Below are positions 1 through 9,600 of a stretch of 64,000 nt of DNA, in pieces. The stretch is from an uncultured Chlorobiaceae bacterium (lineage in GTDB: Bacteria; Bacteroidota; Chlorobiia; Chlorobiales; Chlorobiaceae): the NCBI GenBank assembly GCA_903839405.1, contig CAIMCD010000026.1, positions 1-64,000 of the forward strand, read 5' to 3'. The translations under genes and the position numbers were made by a program. The notes under the pieces were generated by a model. That model saw only the letters and a list, made by a program, of their open reading frames with translations. It did no database searches and was not told the origin of the DNA. Within the stretch, counting starts at the first letter, position 1. Each line of letters begins with the position of its first letter.

Positions 1-55
1 GATATTATTAAACTAAAACTAAGACGTTGATCTTTAAACAAGGGGGTGAATTACA

Positions 56-253
56 TTGGTTAGTGTGCAGATAAATGATAACGAATCGATCGATAAAATG
101 CTGAAACGCTTCAAGAAGAAGTATGAGCGTGCAGGTGTTTTAAAGGAGTTCCGTAAAAACGCATACTTTGTTAAACCTTCAGTGGATGGTCGTTTGAAAC
201 GTTCGAGGAGCAGGCGTAGAGCGCAGAGGGCAAACGAAGAACGCAACTCATGA
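56..253 (+). CDS. rpsU: 30S ribosomal protein S21
   Basis: 65 aa basic protein, [33 protein letters not shown]...KRSRSRRRA, typical bS21; followed by a terminator hairpin. Confidence 0.95.
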   Translation: MVSVQINDNESIDKMLKRFKKKYERAGVLKEFRKNAYFVKPSVDGRLKRSRSRRRAQRANEERNS

Positions 254-283
254 TTCTATCCTTGTGAAAGGGAAAAATTATGT

Positions 284-318
284 AAAGCAGCTCCCTCCAC
301 GGGAGTTGCTTTTTTTTT
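284..318 (+). terminator. Rho-independent terminator after rpsU
   Basis: AGCAGCTCCC-TCCAC-GGGAGTTGCT followed by a T-run. Confidence 0.85.
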
Positions 319-339
319 GTCAAACCAATCCATCGACTC

Positions 340-1641
340 ATGAGAGTTTTTAAAGGTGAAGTAACCGCGTTGCCGCCCGACAAGTCGATCTCCCATCGGG
401 CAGCTTTGATCGCCTCCTTGTCGGAAGGCACAACCGAGATAACAAATTTTTCCGCCGGATTTGATAACCAGTCGACCCTCGGCGTCCTGCAGGGTGCCGG
501 TATAACGCTTCGCCAGGAAGAGATAGCTGGTGCTTATGGCCGTTCGGTCAGAAGGGTGGTTGTTGAGTCGAAAGGGTTATGGAGTTTCACGCCGCCCGCG
601 GCTCCGCTGATGTGCAACAATTCGGGCAGCACCATGCGCATGTTTGCCGGAATTCTTGCGGCCCAGCCCTTCAAAAGCGAGTTGGTGGGCGACAGTTCGC
701 TCTTGAAGCGACCGATGAAGCGGGTTGCTGACCCTCTACGCCTGATGGGGGCTGAGGTGGAACTCTCCCCGGCCGGTACGGCGCCGATGATGATCAACGG
801 TACCAAGGAGTTGAAGCCGCTTGAGTACCGCCTGCCGGTTCCTTCAGCTCAGGTCAAGTCGCTTGTAGCCTTTGCGGCCCTTCATGCGGAGGGTGAAACC
901 CGCATTATTGAGGCTGTTCGTTCGCGTGACCATACGGAGGTGATGCTCGGCCTTGAGAGTTTTGAACGTGACGGCGAACGGGTGATTGTGGTGCCGGGTC
1001 GAAAGCCTCTTCTGGCAAAGCCCTTCTATATTCCGGCTGACCCTTCGGCCGCATGTTTCATTGTTGCGCTTGGCCTCCTGGCGCGGGGTTCAGAGATCAT
1101 GATTCGCGATGTTTGCTTGAACCCGACGCGCGCGGCATTTCTGGATATTCTTGTGGATGCCGGTGCGGGGTTGACGATTGAAAACGAGCGGGTGATTGGT
1201 GGCGAACGGATTGGAGATATTCTGGTGCATAACACCTCCGATATTGAGCCGCTTCGGATCAGCGACCCCAAACTTGTGGCCATTGTTATTGATGAGCTGC
1301 CCATGCTTGCGGTGCTTTCCGCCTTTGCAACCGGGAGCTTTGAGTTGCACCATGCCGCAGAGCTGAGAACCAAGGAGAGTGACCGGATTGATGCCCTGGT
1401 GGTCAACCTTCGCCGGCTTGGTTTTGCGTGCGAGGACTATCCCGACGGATTTGTGGTCAAGGGGCGCAACGTCACCCCTTCAGGCACGGTGGTGATTGAG
1501 AGCTTTGACGATCACCGCATTGCGATGAGCTTTGCCATTGCCAGCCGGGCAACCGGATGTGCGCTGGACATCACCGATATCAATGTTGTCGGGGTCTCCT
1601 TTCCGAACTTTTTTGAACTGCTTGAGAGTCTCGAAGCGTGA
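340..1641 (+). CDS. aroA: 3-phosphoshikimate 1-carboxyvinyltransferase (EPSP synthase)
   Basis: [38 protein letters not shown] motifs. Confidence 0.95.
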   Translation: MRVFKGEVTALPPDKSISHRAALIASLSEGTTEITNFSAGFDNQSTLGVLQGAGITLRQEEIAGAYGRSVRRVVVESKGLWSFTPPAAPLMCNNSGSTMRMFAGILAAQPFKSELVGDSSLLKRPMKRVADPLRLMGAEVELSPAGTAPMMINGTKELKPLEYRLPVPSAQVKSLVAFAALHAEGETRIIEAVRSRDHTEVMLGLESFERDGERVIVVPGRKPLLAKPFYIPADPSAACFIVALGLLARGSEIMIRDVCLNPTRAAFLDILVDAGAGLTIENERVIGGERIGDILVHNTSDIEPLRISDPKLVAIVIDELPMLAVLSAFATGSFELHHAAELRTKESDRIDALVVNLRRLGFACEDYPDGFVVKGRNVTPSGTVVIESFDDHRIAMSFAIASRATGCALDITDINVVGVSFPNFFELLESLEA

Positions 1642-1663
1642 CATAGTGACGGCAAACGGCTAT

Positions 1664-1691
1664 GGAGAGGTCAGCTCTGGCCGACCTCTCC
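1664..1691. other. Intergenic hairpin between convergent genes
   Basis: GGAGAGGTC...GACCTCTCC perfect 9-bp arms, no clear T-run. Confidence 0.5.
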
Positions 1692-2465
1692 GATATGCTT
1701 CAAAAGGGCGGCGTTGAAGGCTTCCGCCTGCTCCATGTTTGAGATATGACCGGCTCCTGGAAGAAGCTGGAGCTGTGAACCGGGAATCCGGGCGCTGATC
1801 CCTTTAGCTGTTTCGGGCGTAGTGAGTTTATCCTCAGCTCCGCAGAGAACCAGCACTGGGCAGCGGATCTCCTCCAGACGAGCCGTTGCATCGCTTCGCA
1901 TCATGATGGCCCGCATGGCGGCGTTGATCACCTGCGCCGACTGCTGGGCGATCATCTCCCGCACTTCAGCCTCCAGTTCCGGCCGTGAGGTGAGGGTTTC
2001 AGGGGTAAAATAGTTCGGCACCATGCGCCTTGCCGCCTCCTCAGCCCCAAGGGTTTCCACGGCCTGAATAAACTCTTCGCGTCCTGAGCGGGCTTCGGGG
2101 GTGTCGGCTTCAGCTCTGGTATCGCACAGCACCAGGGAAGCGGTTTTATTCGGGAAGAGGCGGTAGAACTCCAGAGCCTGGTATCCACCCATGGAGAGCC
2201 CAACCACCGTCGCCTTCTCAATATTGAGTGCCGCAAGCAGCGCGGCCAGTTCATGCGCGTAGCCGGTAAAGTCCCACTCCGCTCTTTCTTCCGACTCATC
2301 AATGCCGTAAGCGTTCGGCGCTATAACCTGCACTCCGGCATTGCCGAGTGCCAGAATCTGGGGTATCCACATGGCCGCCGAAAGGGGGAATGCATGCAGA
2401 AGCAGCACCGGATAGTTGCCGGGCTCGGTTTTTGGCGGCGCGTCAGCCGATAAGAAAGTCAGCAT
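1671..2465 (-). CDS. Alpha/beta-fold hydrolase
   Basis: VLLLHAFPLSAAMW, GLSMGGYQALE nucleophile elbow, GAGHISNMEQ catalytic His. Confidence 0.85.
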   Translation of the reverse strand: MLTFLSADAPPKTEPGNYPVLLLHAFPLSAAMWIPQILALGNAGVQVIAPNAYGIDESEERAEWDFTGYAHELAALLAALNIEKATVVGLSMGGYQALEFYRLFPNKTASLVLCDTRAEADTPEARSGREEFIQAVETLGAEEAARRMVPNYFTPETLTSRPELEAEVREMIAQQSAQVINAAMRAIMMRSDATARLEEIRCPVLVLCGAEDKLTTPETAKGISARIPGSQLQLLPGAGHISNMEQAEAFNAALLKHIGEVGQS

Positions 2466-2468
2466 GCT

Positions 2469-2795
2469 TTAGTTTTCCTGGCTTTTTGGGTATCCCTTGA
2501 TTTCACGGATAATGCTGTTGGCTTCACCGAGAATTTTTTTTGCTTCGTCACGGGCGGTGTCGATAATCTCCTGTGAGCGTGTTTTTGCATCGTTACTATA
2601 GGCATCGTCATGCTCACTCTGTTCATAGTAATCGGTTGCCTTGTCGAGTGCGTGCTTGACCTTGCCTGAAATAATCTGCTGGATCTCCGTACCCTTGTGC
2701 GGCGCGAAGAGCAGGCCCATGATGGTGCCTACAGCGGCACCAAGCCCGGCGCCGAAGAAGAGCCCTTTGTAAAACTTGTCCTGTTGTTGTTCCAT
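2469..2795 (-). CDS. YtxH-like domain protein
   Basis: N-terminal GLFFGAGLGAAVGTIMGLLFAPHKGTE glycine-rich TM segment followed by a charged helix. Confidence 0.75.
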   Translation of the reverse strand: MEQQQDKFYKGLFFGAGLGAAVGTIMGLLFAPHKGTEIQQIISGKVKHALDKATDYYEQSEHDDAYSNDAKTRSQEIIDTARDEAKKILGEANSIIREIKGYPKSQEN

Positions 2796-2832
2796 AGTGT
2801 TATCAGGTTTTGTGTTACAGGAATATACAACT

Positions 2833-4242
2833 TTAAGGTTTTAACATACCCATAATCTCTTCGCGCGACTCCACAATTCGCTCAACCAGGTCAGGATGGC
2901 AGAGCACCCTGAATTTCTTGGTGTAACGTTCAAACGAGAGAATAAAATCCGACTGGAAAACCGATTCCTGCAGATCGTCAAACCGGATGTATTCGCCCTC
3001 AAGCTGCTCGTTGTAGTGGGTGTGAGCCGCACGGGTCGGGTAGACCCTCAGCTCCTTGAGGTCGGCGTAATCAAAAATATCCTTTTTCGAAGGCGGGTCA
3101 ATCAGCACCTCATGGCCGTGCAGATCAAGATGGTAGCGCTGGTTGAGAAAGCGGCAGATAGCCTGCTCCATGTTGCGGCGCATCTCACTATTGCTGTTAT
3201 AGATAAACCACCCTTCATCCGCCTCTGAGCTTCCGGCAAGGTAGGGTTGCACGGTGATGGAGCGTTTGTAGACCCGGCGCATCAGAATATCCTCAAGCAG
3301 TTCACCGAGCGGATGGTTCCCCTCCGGCATGAGCCGCTTCAGCTCGTAGAGCACCCGGTCATCGGCATTGCTGTAAAAGAGATCGCGCAGGGCGGCGGGT
3401 GCGATGAGCCCCTGGTTCGCAATATCCTGCAGAAGCCGGCGCAGCATGGCCGAGAGCGAGCGGCTGGTGTGGTGCCAGTAGACGTTGCGCATCATCATGT
3501 ACTTGGCAAAGAGGAGGCTTTCAAGCGGCGCAATCCCTTTTTCCGTAATGGCAAACCGCTCCCGCGCCGGGTCGGGCACAAACGACTCGATCAGCCGCTC
3601 AATGTCGATGCTGCCGTAGGGAATGTTGCAGTGGTGGGCGTCGCGCATCAGGTAGTCCATCTTGTCGGGGTCGAGGGTACCGCTGATCAGCTTGCCGAAG
3701 CGATTTGCAGAGCTGCCGGTGATGAGGTTGATCACCAGCTCGGGCGACACCTTCCACTCCTCCTGCAAAATTTCCGCAATGGTGGGACTCCCCGGATTTT
3801 CCTCAAAAATAAAGTGGCGGCAGAGATGTTCGTGGTGCGAAAAAACCGGTTCGCCCTTGCAGCAGGGAATCTGCTCCTCAATCACATGGGCGTGCGGGTA
3901 GTGGCCAATATCGTGCAGCAGGCTTGCCGCGAGCAGCATCCGGCAGTTGTGTTCATCAAAGCGGAAGCTCTCGCTTTGCAGCTTCACGGCCAAGGGAGAG
4001 GTGAGCATTCGCTGCAAGATGAGCTTCATCAGGTGATAGACCCCGATGGAGTGCTCAAAACGGGTATGGTTTGCTCCCGGATAGACCTGCTGCGAAAAGG
4101 AGAGTTGGCGGATTCCCTTGAGGCGCAGGAAGGATGGGTGCGAAAGAATTTTTTTCAGCGGCCCGCTGAGCGCAATATGGCCCCAGATCGGGATGCGGAT
4201 AAATCCCTCATCGGACTGGAAAAGCAGGTTTTCAGCGATCAT
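2833..4242 (-). CDS. HD domain phosphohydrolase (SAMHD1/dNTPase-like)
   Basis: HTRFEHSIGVYHL, LLHDIGHYPHAH, DPDKMDYLMRDAHHC motifs. Confidence 0.88.
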   Translation of the reverse strand: MIAENLLFQSDEGFIRIPIWGHIALSGPLKKILSHPSFLRLKGIRQLSFSQQVYPGANHTRFEHSIGVYHLMKLILQRMLTSPLAVKLQSESFRFDEHNCRMLLAASLLHDIGHYPHAHVIEEQIPCCKGEPVFSHHEHLCRHFIFEENPGSPTIAEILQEEWKVSPELVINLITGSSANRFGKLISGTLDPDKMDYLMRDAHHCNIPYGSIDIERLIESFVPDPARERFAITEKGIAPLESLLFAKYMMMRNVYWHHTSRSLSAMLRRLLQDIANQGLIAPAALRDLFYSNADDRVLYELKRLMPEGNHPLGELLEDILMRRVYKRSITVQPYLAGSSEADEGWFIYNSNSEMRRNMEQAICRFLNQRYHLDLHGHEVLIDPPSKKDIFDYADLKELRVYPTRAAHTHYNEQLEGEYIRFDDLQESVFQSDFILSFERYTKKFRVLCHPDLVERIVESREEIMGMLKP

Positions 4243-4322
4243 GAAATTTGTGTGCTTTTATGAGAGTCAGCATGTGATTGTGATGTTTCATGGATGAAAC
4301 AAAGTTCAATTCAAAACATTAT

Positions 4323-6086
4323 TTATGCGTGTGTATCTGCTCCAAGTTGTTTTAGTAACCAATTGAGTTGATTTCTTGCTTTTGAAATCATTTCACTGAA
4401 TGTTAAAATATCTGTATTTGGTTCATGATTCTTCAGATTTAGCAAGTCATTCCCTTTCTTGCCGCCGATTACAAGAACTTTGATTTCGTTTTCTATGAAT
4501 GGCAAAAAGTCATTACGATAACCCGTAGCTTGTTGATAGTCAGTGTAAGTAAGCGAATGATTCGGTCGTTTGAACTCAATCAATAAATACTTGTTATCTG
4601 CATTCATATTCAGTAATAAGTCAGGTCGTTTATTTGCACGTTTTCCAGAATATGTTTTGCCCAATAAATCTTCAACTTGACGTTTTAATGTTATATTGCT
4701 ACTGAAGAATGAATATTCTAATCCAAAAACCCAAAGATTTTTAGCAAGTAAATCATGAATGTTTTTTTCTTCAGTACTTGAGTTTCTGCACAAGTAATCT
4801 AGTTTTTCTAAAAATATTAAACGACTATTAGCTTGTTCTCCAATGATAGCAAGTTCGATCAATCCAAATTGATTAAGCACCTCTGCAAGTTTTGCAATAT
4901 CAGAATGAGATGCCTCATTGATATATTCAAGAATTGTTCGATAATCAGTTCTTTCGAGCGCATCAAGAAGAACACTTACAATTGGTTCGACTTTCGATTC
5001 AGGTTCACCATAATAGCGTTCTAAAATCGATTTAATTGATTGTTCAGCAAATTTACGTTTGTATTCTGGTAGTTCTTGTAATCGCTGATTTATTCTTTTT
5101 TGTAGGCGAGCTTGAGCTAAGCTGATTTCTTGCCCATATTCTTGCTTAAATTTTTCTCTAAGTACAGGGAAGACGTCTTTTTTTACGGCTTCAAAAAGCT
5201 CACTGTTTTCAACTAACGCTCCCCAATCTGCTGTAACATGATCGATTAACCCATCAATTTCTATTTCACCGTATAGTTTTTTTAATAGCTTTGGAGGGAA
5301 GTCATTAGCTTCTTCTAATCCAAAATATTCTGGCTTTCCAACAATCTTTCCGTCAACACGTATCGAAATCCCTGGAGCTCTAAGATTTTTTCTTTGATTT
5401 GATATCGTAAAGCGGAGTCTTATTTTACCTACGTCAGGTAAATTTTTTTCATATTCAGTATAAGCTCCCTTAACATCATCAATTCCTAAGAGTTTACCAT
5501 CGACCTCAATATTAAAGTCTTCTTCCCGTCCGTATTCATGCAATAGTATTTGTCGGAGCTTATCTGCATTAGGAAATGTAAAGCCTTGATTTAAGCCTGT
5601 AAGTGTAATTCGTGTTCCATGATCTATTTCATAGTCTTTTTGAGAATCCAGATTAATCGGTAATTTTTCTATATCTTCAGCTTTTCCATAGTCTTCTTTT
5701 GTTAAAACGAATGTGCATTTTCTTCCGCGAGCCCATGTTTCAAGTTTCATAGAGCTAGCTGCCATTAAGCCAGCAAATTTACCTATTCCCTTACGTCCTT
5801 TTGCCTTTCTCTTTTTGTTTTTTGTTATTTCACCTCTTCTGATCCGACGATCATTGGCTATGAAAAGATATTCCTGCCTTAGTTCATTTTCAGTCATGCC
5901 AGAACCATCATCTTGAATAATAATCGCTTGTTCAGTTAGTGGCTCTGGTAATGTAATTTTAACTGTATCTGCTTCAGCATCCCAAGCGTTATCGATTAGT
6001 TCTTTAAGAGCTTTTTCGGAAGAACGATAGTTTTCCGATAAAAGCTTTGCTAGTCGTGTATTAACATGAAATCTGATCTCGTTCAT
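4323..6086 (-). CDS. GHKL/MORC-like ATPase fused to a C-terminal Shedu-like (DUF4263-type) PD-(D/E)XK nuclease module; putative defense protein
   Basis: N-term: ELIDNAWDAEAD (N box), IIQDDGSGMT (G1), GRKGIGKFAG (G2 lid). C-term: EKNIHDLLAKNLWVFGLEYSF...KRPDLLLN...KYLLIEFKRPNHSLTYTDYQQATGY, a PD-(D/E)XK-like D...EFK pattern. Visibly AT-richer than flanks. Confidence 0.75.
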   Translation of the reverse strand: MNEIRFHVNTRLAKLLSENYRSSEKALKELIDNAWDAEADTVKITLPEPLTEQAIIIQDDGSGMTENELRQEYLFIANDRRIRRGEITKNKKRKAKGRKGIGKFAGLMAASSMKLETWARGRKCTFVLTKEDYGKAEDIEKLPINLDSQKDYEIDHGTRITLTGLNQGFTFPNADKLRQILLHEYGREEDFNIEVDGKLLGIDDVKGAYTEYEKNLPDVGKIRLRFTISNQRKNLRAPGISIRVDGKIVGKPEYFGLEEANDFPPKLLKKLYGEIEIDGLIDHVTADWGALVENSELFEAVKKDVFPVLREKFKQEYGQEISLAQARLQKRINQRLQELPEYKRKFAEQSIKSILERYYGEPESKVEPIVSVLLDALERTDYRTILEYINEASHSDIAKLAEVLNQFGLIELAIIGEQANSRLIFLEKLDYLCRNSSTEEKNIHDLLAKNLWVFGLEYSFFSSNITLKRQVEDLLGKTYSGKRANKRPDLLLNMNADNKYLLIEFKRPNHSLTYTDYQQATGYRNDFLPFIENEIKVLVIGGKKGNDLLNLKNHEPNTDILTFSEMISKARNQLNWLLKQLGADTHA

Positions 6087-6228
6087 TAGCTACAGCTTAT
6101 GATTGATAAAATAATTTCAATAAAAAATTTTATTGAGCAATATTATAGCCTATTCGTATTTTTTGCATCATTCTTATTTTGTCGATTTCTCTCATAATCC
6201 TTGCCGTTTTCGTCAGTAGTACAATGAT

Positions 6229-6323
6229 GCGCGGTTACTGAAGGATATCCTCAAAGCTGAGCTCACGGTCTTGCCGGTTTTGTACCGCTTATTGATGGCC
6301 TCGATGTACTCCTGAATGGTCAT
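6229..6323 (-). pseudogene. Possible truncated start of a methylase/helicase-type gene (MTIQEYIEAINKRYKTG...)
   Basis: Reverse-complement translation from ATG at 6323; resembles the N-terminus of large ISP-type/N-6 methylase proteins from memory; too short to be sure. Confidence 0.25.
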
Positions 6324-6366
6324 GCGATTGTTTTACAGATTCTTGTTGTGGATGGGGGCGTTGTGC

Positions 6367-6408
6367 TTATCACAACTGCGCGGTATTATGAACGCACAGT
6401 TGTGATAA
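6367..6408. repeat. Inverted repeat
   Basis: TTATCACAACTGCG...CGCACAGTTGTGATAA arms around a 12-nt loop, with a 2-nt TG bulge. Confidence 0.7.
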
Positions 6409-6524
6409 TATAAACAAGGGATTGCGATTTTTTTTCAGGTGGGAGCTGACTTTAAGCGCTGAAGTGGTTTTATGCTCTTCAGCGCGCGAGTTTCTTTTAG
6501 CATCCAACTTTGTGCGCGAAGCAT

Positions 6525-8027
6525 TTATCCTGCAGAGCGTCGGGCTTCTTTGAGGTGCAGTTGGCAGACTTTTCGGAAGTGGTGGCCGTAGATGGCCAGG
6601 GTTACGGCGAGCGGGATGGAGTGCTGGCGGTTGAAGAATGTCCATACCAGCATTTTCCAGTACTGGAACCGTTCCCGTCCCACCACGCCGAGCAGCACCA
6701 CCGAGCGGATAAAGGCGAGCAGGTGGCTGAGGCGGAACCGTTCCTGGTATTGTGGCGCCCGGTATTCCTGCAGGAGGGTGCGCACTCTCTGGTAGTAGTG
6801 TTTCGGGCTGTAGAGCTGGGTCATCATGTCGGTATATCCCTTGCGCAGCACATCCAGATCCATTTTCGGAATAATGTTGGTGTTGCTGTCAACATTGTCG
6901 CCGCTTGAGTTATGCAGCAGCCGTCCCTCTTTTTGCATCCGTTCGTAGAGGCGGGTGCCGGGAAGGGCCTGCAGGATGCCGACCATGGCCGTGACAATGC
7001 CGCTTTTCTGGATGAACTCAACCTGTTTCTGGAAAATGGAGGGGGTGTCGCTGTCGAACCCTACAATAAAACCGCCCTGAACCTCCATGCCGGCGTGCTG
7101 GATTTTATGGATATTTTCAAGCATGTCCCTTGAGGTATTGTGCTGCTTGCCGCAGGCTTGCAGCGCCTGATCGTCCGGGGTTTCAATGCCGATAAAGACC
7201 TGGGTGAAGCCCGCCTCTACCATGAGCCGCATCAGTTCCGGGTCGTCAGCCAGATTGATGGAGCACTCGGTATAGAGTCGGGTGGTTGTTTTGTTGGCTC
7301 TCTGCCACTCAATCAGGCGCGGCAGCAGCTCTTTTTTCAGGTAGGCTTTGTGGGCAATGAAGTTATCGTCCACAAAAAAGATGCTGTCCCGCCATCCCAA
7401 TTTGCGCAGTCCATCAAGCTCCACAATAATCTGCTGGCTGGTTTTGGTGCGGATTTTATGGCCAAGTAGCGCCGTAACGTTGCAGAAGTCGCACTGGTAG
7501 GGGCACCCTCTTGAAAACTGCAGGGCCATTGAGGCATATTTCTTGATGTCGAGCAGCTCCCACTGCGGCGCAGGAGTGTGGGCAATATCCGGGAACAAGC
7601 TCGACGAGTAGTATTTCTGCAGCTTTCCCTTTTCCAGATCTTCAAGGAATGGCGGAAGGGTCAGCTCGGCTTCGTTGAGCACAAAGTGATCAACCGTCGG
7701 AAAGTCCTGATGTTCGGAGGTAAAGAGCGGGCCACCAGCCACCACTTTGCGATTGGCGTGGTTGCACTCTGCAATTACCTTACGGGCGGACTCCTGCTGG
7801 ACGGCCATGGCGCTGATCCATACCATGTCGGCCCACAGAATATCCTCCGGGCGAAGGGGGGCAATATTGAGGTCAACCAGTTTCCGCTCCCAGCTTTCAG
7901 GCAGCATTGCGGCTACGGTCAACAGGCCGAGCGGCGGAAGCGATGCTTTTTTGTTCACAAACTTCAAGGCGTGCTTGAAACTCCAGAAGGTGTCAGGAAA
8001 TTCGGGATAGATCAACAGAACTCTCAT
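6525..8027 (-). CDS. B12-binding-domain radical SAM protein (DUF4070-type)
   Basis: PPLGLLTVAAMLP B12-domain N-term; FSRGCPYQCDFCNV CxxxCxxC radical SAM motif; FIGIETPDDQALQ. Confidence 0.9.
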   Translation of the reverse strand: MRVLLIYPEFPDTFWSFKHALKFVNKKASLPPLGLLTVAAMLPESWERKLVDLNIAPLRPEDILWADMVWISAMAVQQESARKVIAECNHANRKVVAGGPLFTSEHQDFPTVDHFVLNEAELTLPPFLEDLEKGKLQKYYSSSLFPDIAHTPAPQWELLDIKKYASMALQFSRGCPYQCDFCNVTALLGHKIRTKTSQQIIVELDGLRKLGWRDSIFFVDDNFIAHKAYLKKELLPRLIEWQRANKTTTRLYTECSINLADDPELMRLMVEAGFTQVFIGIETPDDQALQACGKQHNTSRDMLENIHKIQHAGMEVQGGFIVGFDSDTPSIFQKQVEFIQKSGIVTAMVGILQALPGTRLYERMQKEGRLLHNSSGDNVDSNTNIIPKMDLDVLRKGYTDMMTQLYSPKHYYQRVRTLLQEYRAPQYQERFRLSHLLAFIRSVVLLGVVGRERFQYWKMLVWTFFNRQHSIPLAVTLAIYGHHFRKVCQLHLKEARRSAG

Positions 8028-8225
8028 GGCTCACTTGCCTCCGGCAATACGGTTTTTTATAGTTACAGAGGGGGAAAAGTACGACTGTCCTCTCGGGGTT
8101 TCCAGGAGTTAAAAACAGTGATTGTGCTGTGTAAAGTTCCGTAACGTAAAAAAGAAGCGATTTATTTTATGGTCGCCTGAGGCAAGGGGAGTGAGGGGTT
8201 TTGCTCTTTTGCAGGTGGAGCGATG

Positions 8226-8960
8226 TTAGTAGCGGTCGAGTGTGAATTTTTCGCCGAGGTACATTTTGCGGACCTCAGGATTGGCGGCAATCTCTTCCGG
8301 CGTGCCATGCATGAAGATGCTGCCATCAAAGAGCAGGTAGGCGTGGCTGGTAATGGACAGGGTTTCATGCACGTTATGGTCGGTGATGAGTACACCGATG
8401 TCGCGCTTGATGAGCCCTTCAACAATCTGCTGGATATCCTCAACCGCAATGGGGTCCACTCCGGCAAAGGGTTCATCGAGCAGGATGAATTTCGGGTTGA
8501 GCGCCAGAGCCCTTGCAATTTCCGTGCGCCGTCGTTCACCGCCGGAGAGCGCATAGCCCATGCTTTTGCGGATGGAGGAGATGTTCAGCTCTTCGAGCAT
8601 CATGGCGGTTTTCTCTTTCCGTTCTGCTTTTGAGAGGGAGGTGAATTCAAGCACACTTAAAACATTCTCCTCAACCGTCATGTTCCGGAAGACGGAGGCC
8701 TCCTGCGGCAGATAGCCGATGCCGAGGCGCGCCCGCTTGTACATCGGCAGGCGGGTGATATTGGTTTTATCCAGAAAGACCTCGCCGCCGTCCGGGCGTA
8801 CAAGGCCGACAATCATGTAGAAGGTTGTGGTTTTACCCGCACCGTTTGGCCCGAGCAGCCCGACAATCTCCCCTTGCTTTACCTCAATGGAGGAGCTTTT
8901 GACAACTTCGCGTTTGTTGTAGACCTTTTTTAAGTTGCTGCAGCTCAGTGTTGCTTTCAT
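8226..8960 (-). CDS. lptB: LPS export ABC transporter ATP-binding protein
   Basis: [52 protein letters not shown], typical LptB. Confidence 0.93.
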   Translation of the reverse strand: MKATLSCSNLKKVYNKREVVKSSSIEVKQGEIVGLLGPNGAGKTTTFYMIVGLVRPDGGEVFLDKTNITRLPMYKRARLGIGYLPQEASVFRNMTVEENVLSVLEFTSLSKAERKEKTAMMLEELNISSIRKSMGYALSGGERRRTEIARALALNPKFILLDEPFAGVDPIAVEDIQQIVEGLIKRDIGVLITDHNVHETLSITSHAYLLFDGSIFMHGTPEEIAANPEVRKMYLGEKFTLDRY

Positions 8961-9122
8961 GCCGGTGCTGAAAATGGAGTGTGCGGTGATGCTTTTTAGA
9001 AGAACTCACTTATGACGTTCTTGAATGTACAATTTATCCGCTTCAAAGGCAGTCGTAAAAACATCCCTTACCGTTATCACCCTGTCTGTTGCTCTTTTGT
9101 TAGCCGTCAAGCAGGGGAGCAA

Positions 9123-9156
9123 TAAAAAAACGAGACCAGAAGCCTCGTTTTTTTAT
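9123..9156 (-). terminator. Rho-independent terminator downstream of csmE-like gene
   Basis: AAAAAACGAG...CTCGTTTTTT symmetric hairpin. Confidence 0.75.
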
Positions 9157-9206
9157 TGGGTATGTCGTCGCTGATGATGCAAAAGGGGGTGAACTGCTTT
9201 GGCGGC

Positions 9207-9461
9207 TCAATCCTTGAACCGTTTTTCAATATCCTTGCAGGGTTTGGCATAACCGGTCACTTCAGGTGAAGAACCTCTCAAGCCTGATGAAGCTGAGCCG
9301 CCATACAGAAACGGATAAGCATTGACCAGCAAGCGCTTTGTTGTTTTTCCGATGTTTTCAAGGGAGTCGCCAACCACCCACCAGTGCCCGTCAATAAAAA
9401 CTTCTACGAATTTTCCGTAAGCTTCACCCCAGTTGGTAAAAACTCCTGATGTATTGCTCAT
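9207..9461 (-). CDS. csmE: Chlorosome envelope/baseplate protein, CsmA/CsmE family
   Basis: GVFTNWGEAYGKFVEVFIDGHW...NAYPFLYGG...LRGSSPEVTGYAKP matches the CsmA/CsmE signature (GHW, RGSSPEVxGYA). Confidence 0.75.
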   Translation of the reverse strand: MSNTSGVFTNWGEAYGKFVEVFIDGHWWVVGDSLENIGKTTKRLLVNAYPFLYGGSASSGLRGSSPEVTGYAKPCKDIEKRFKD

Positions 9462-9600
9462 GGTTAGCTGGTTTGATGGGTTAATGTCGCTATTAAGAGA
9501 ATTTAAAAAATCCCTTCATCATAAAAAAATATTTTATGTTTCAGGAGCTATGCTCTTTCATGAATAATTGCCTTCAACCTGTAAAAATTGCAACGGTCGT

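Noticed and set aside
3247-4263. 338-aa + strand ORF opposite the HD phosphohydrolase
   Set aside because: Antisense shadow of a clear HD-domain gene; composition unlike a real protein.
6370-6645. 91-aa minus-strand ORF MDILQPPALHP...
   Set aside because: Overlaps the 3' end of the radical SAM gene in another frame and runs through the inverted repeat; low-complexity composition.
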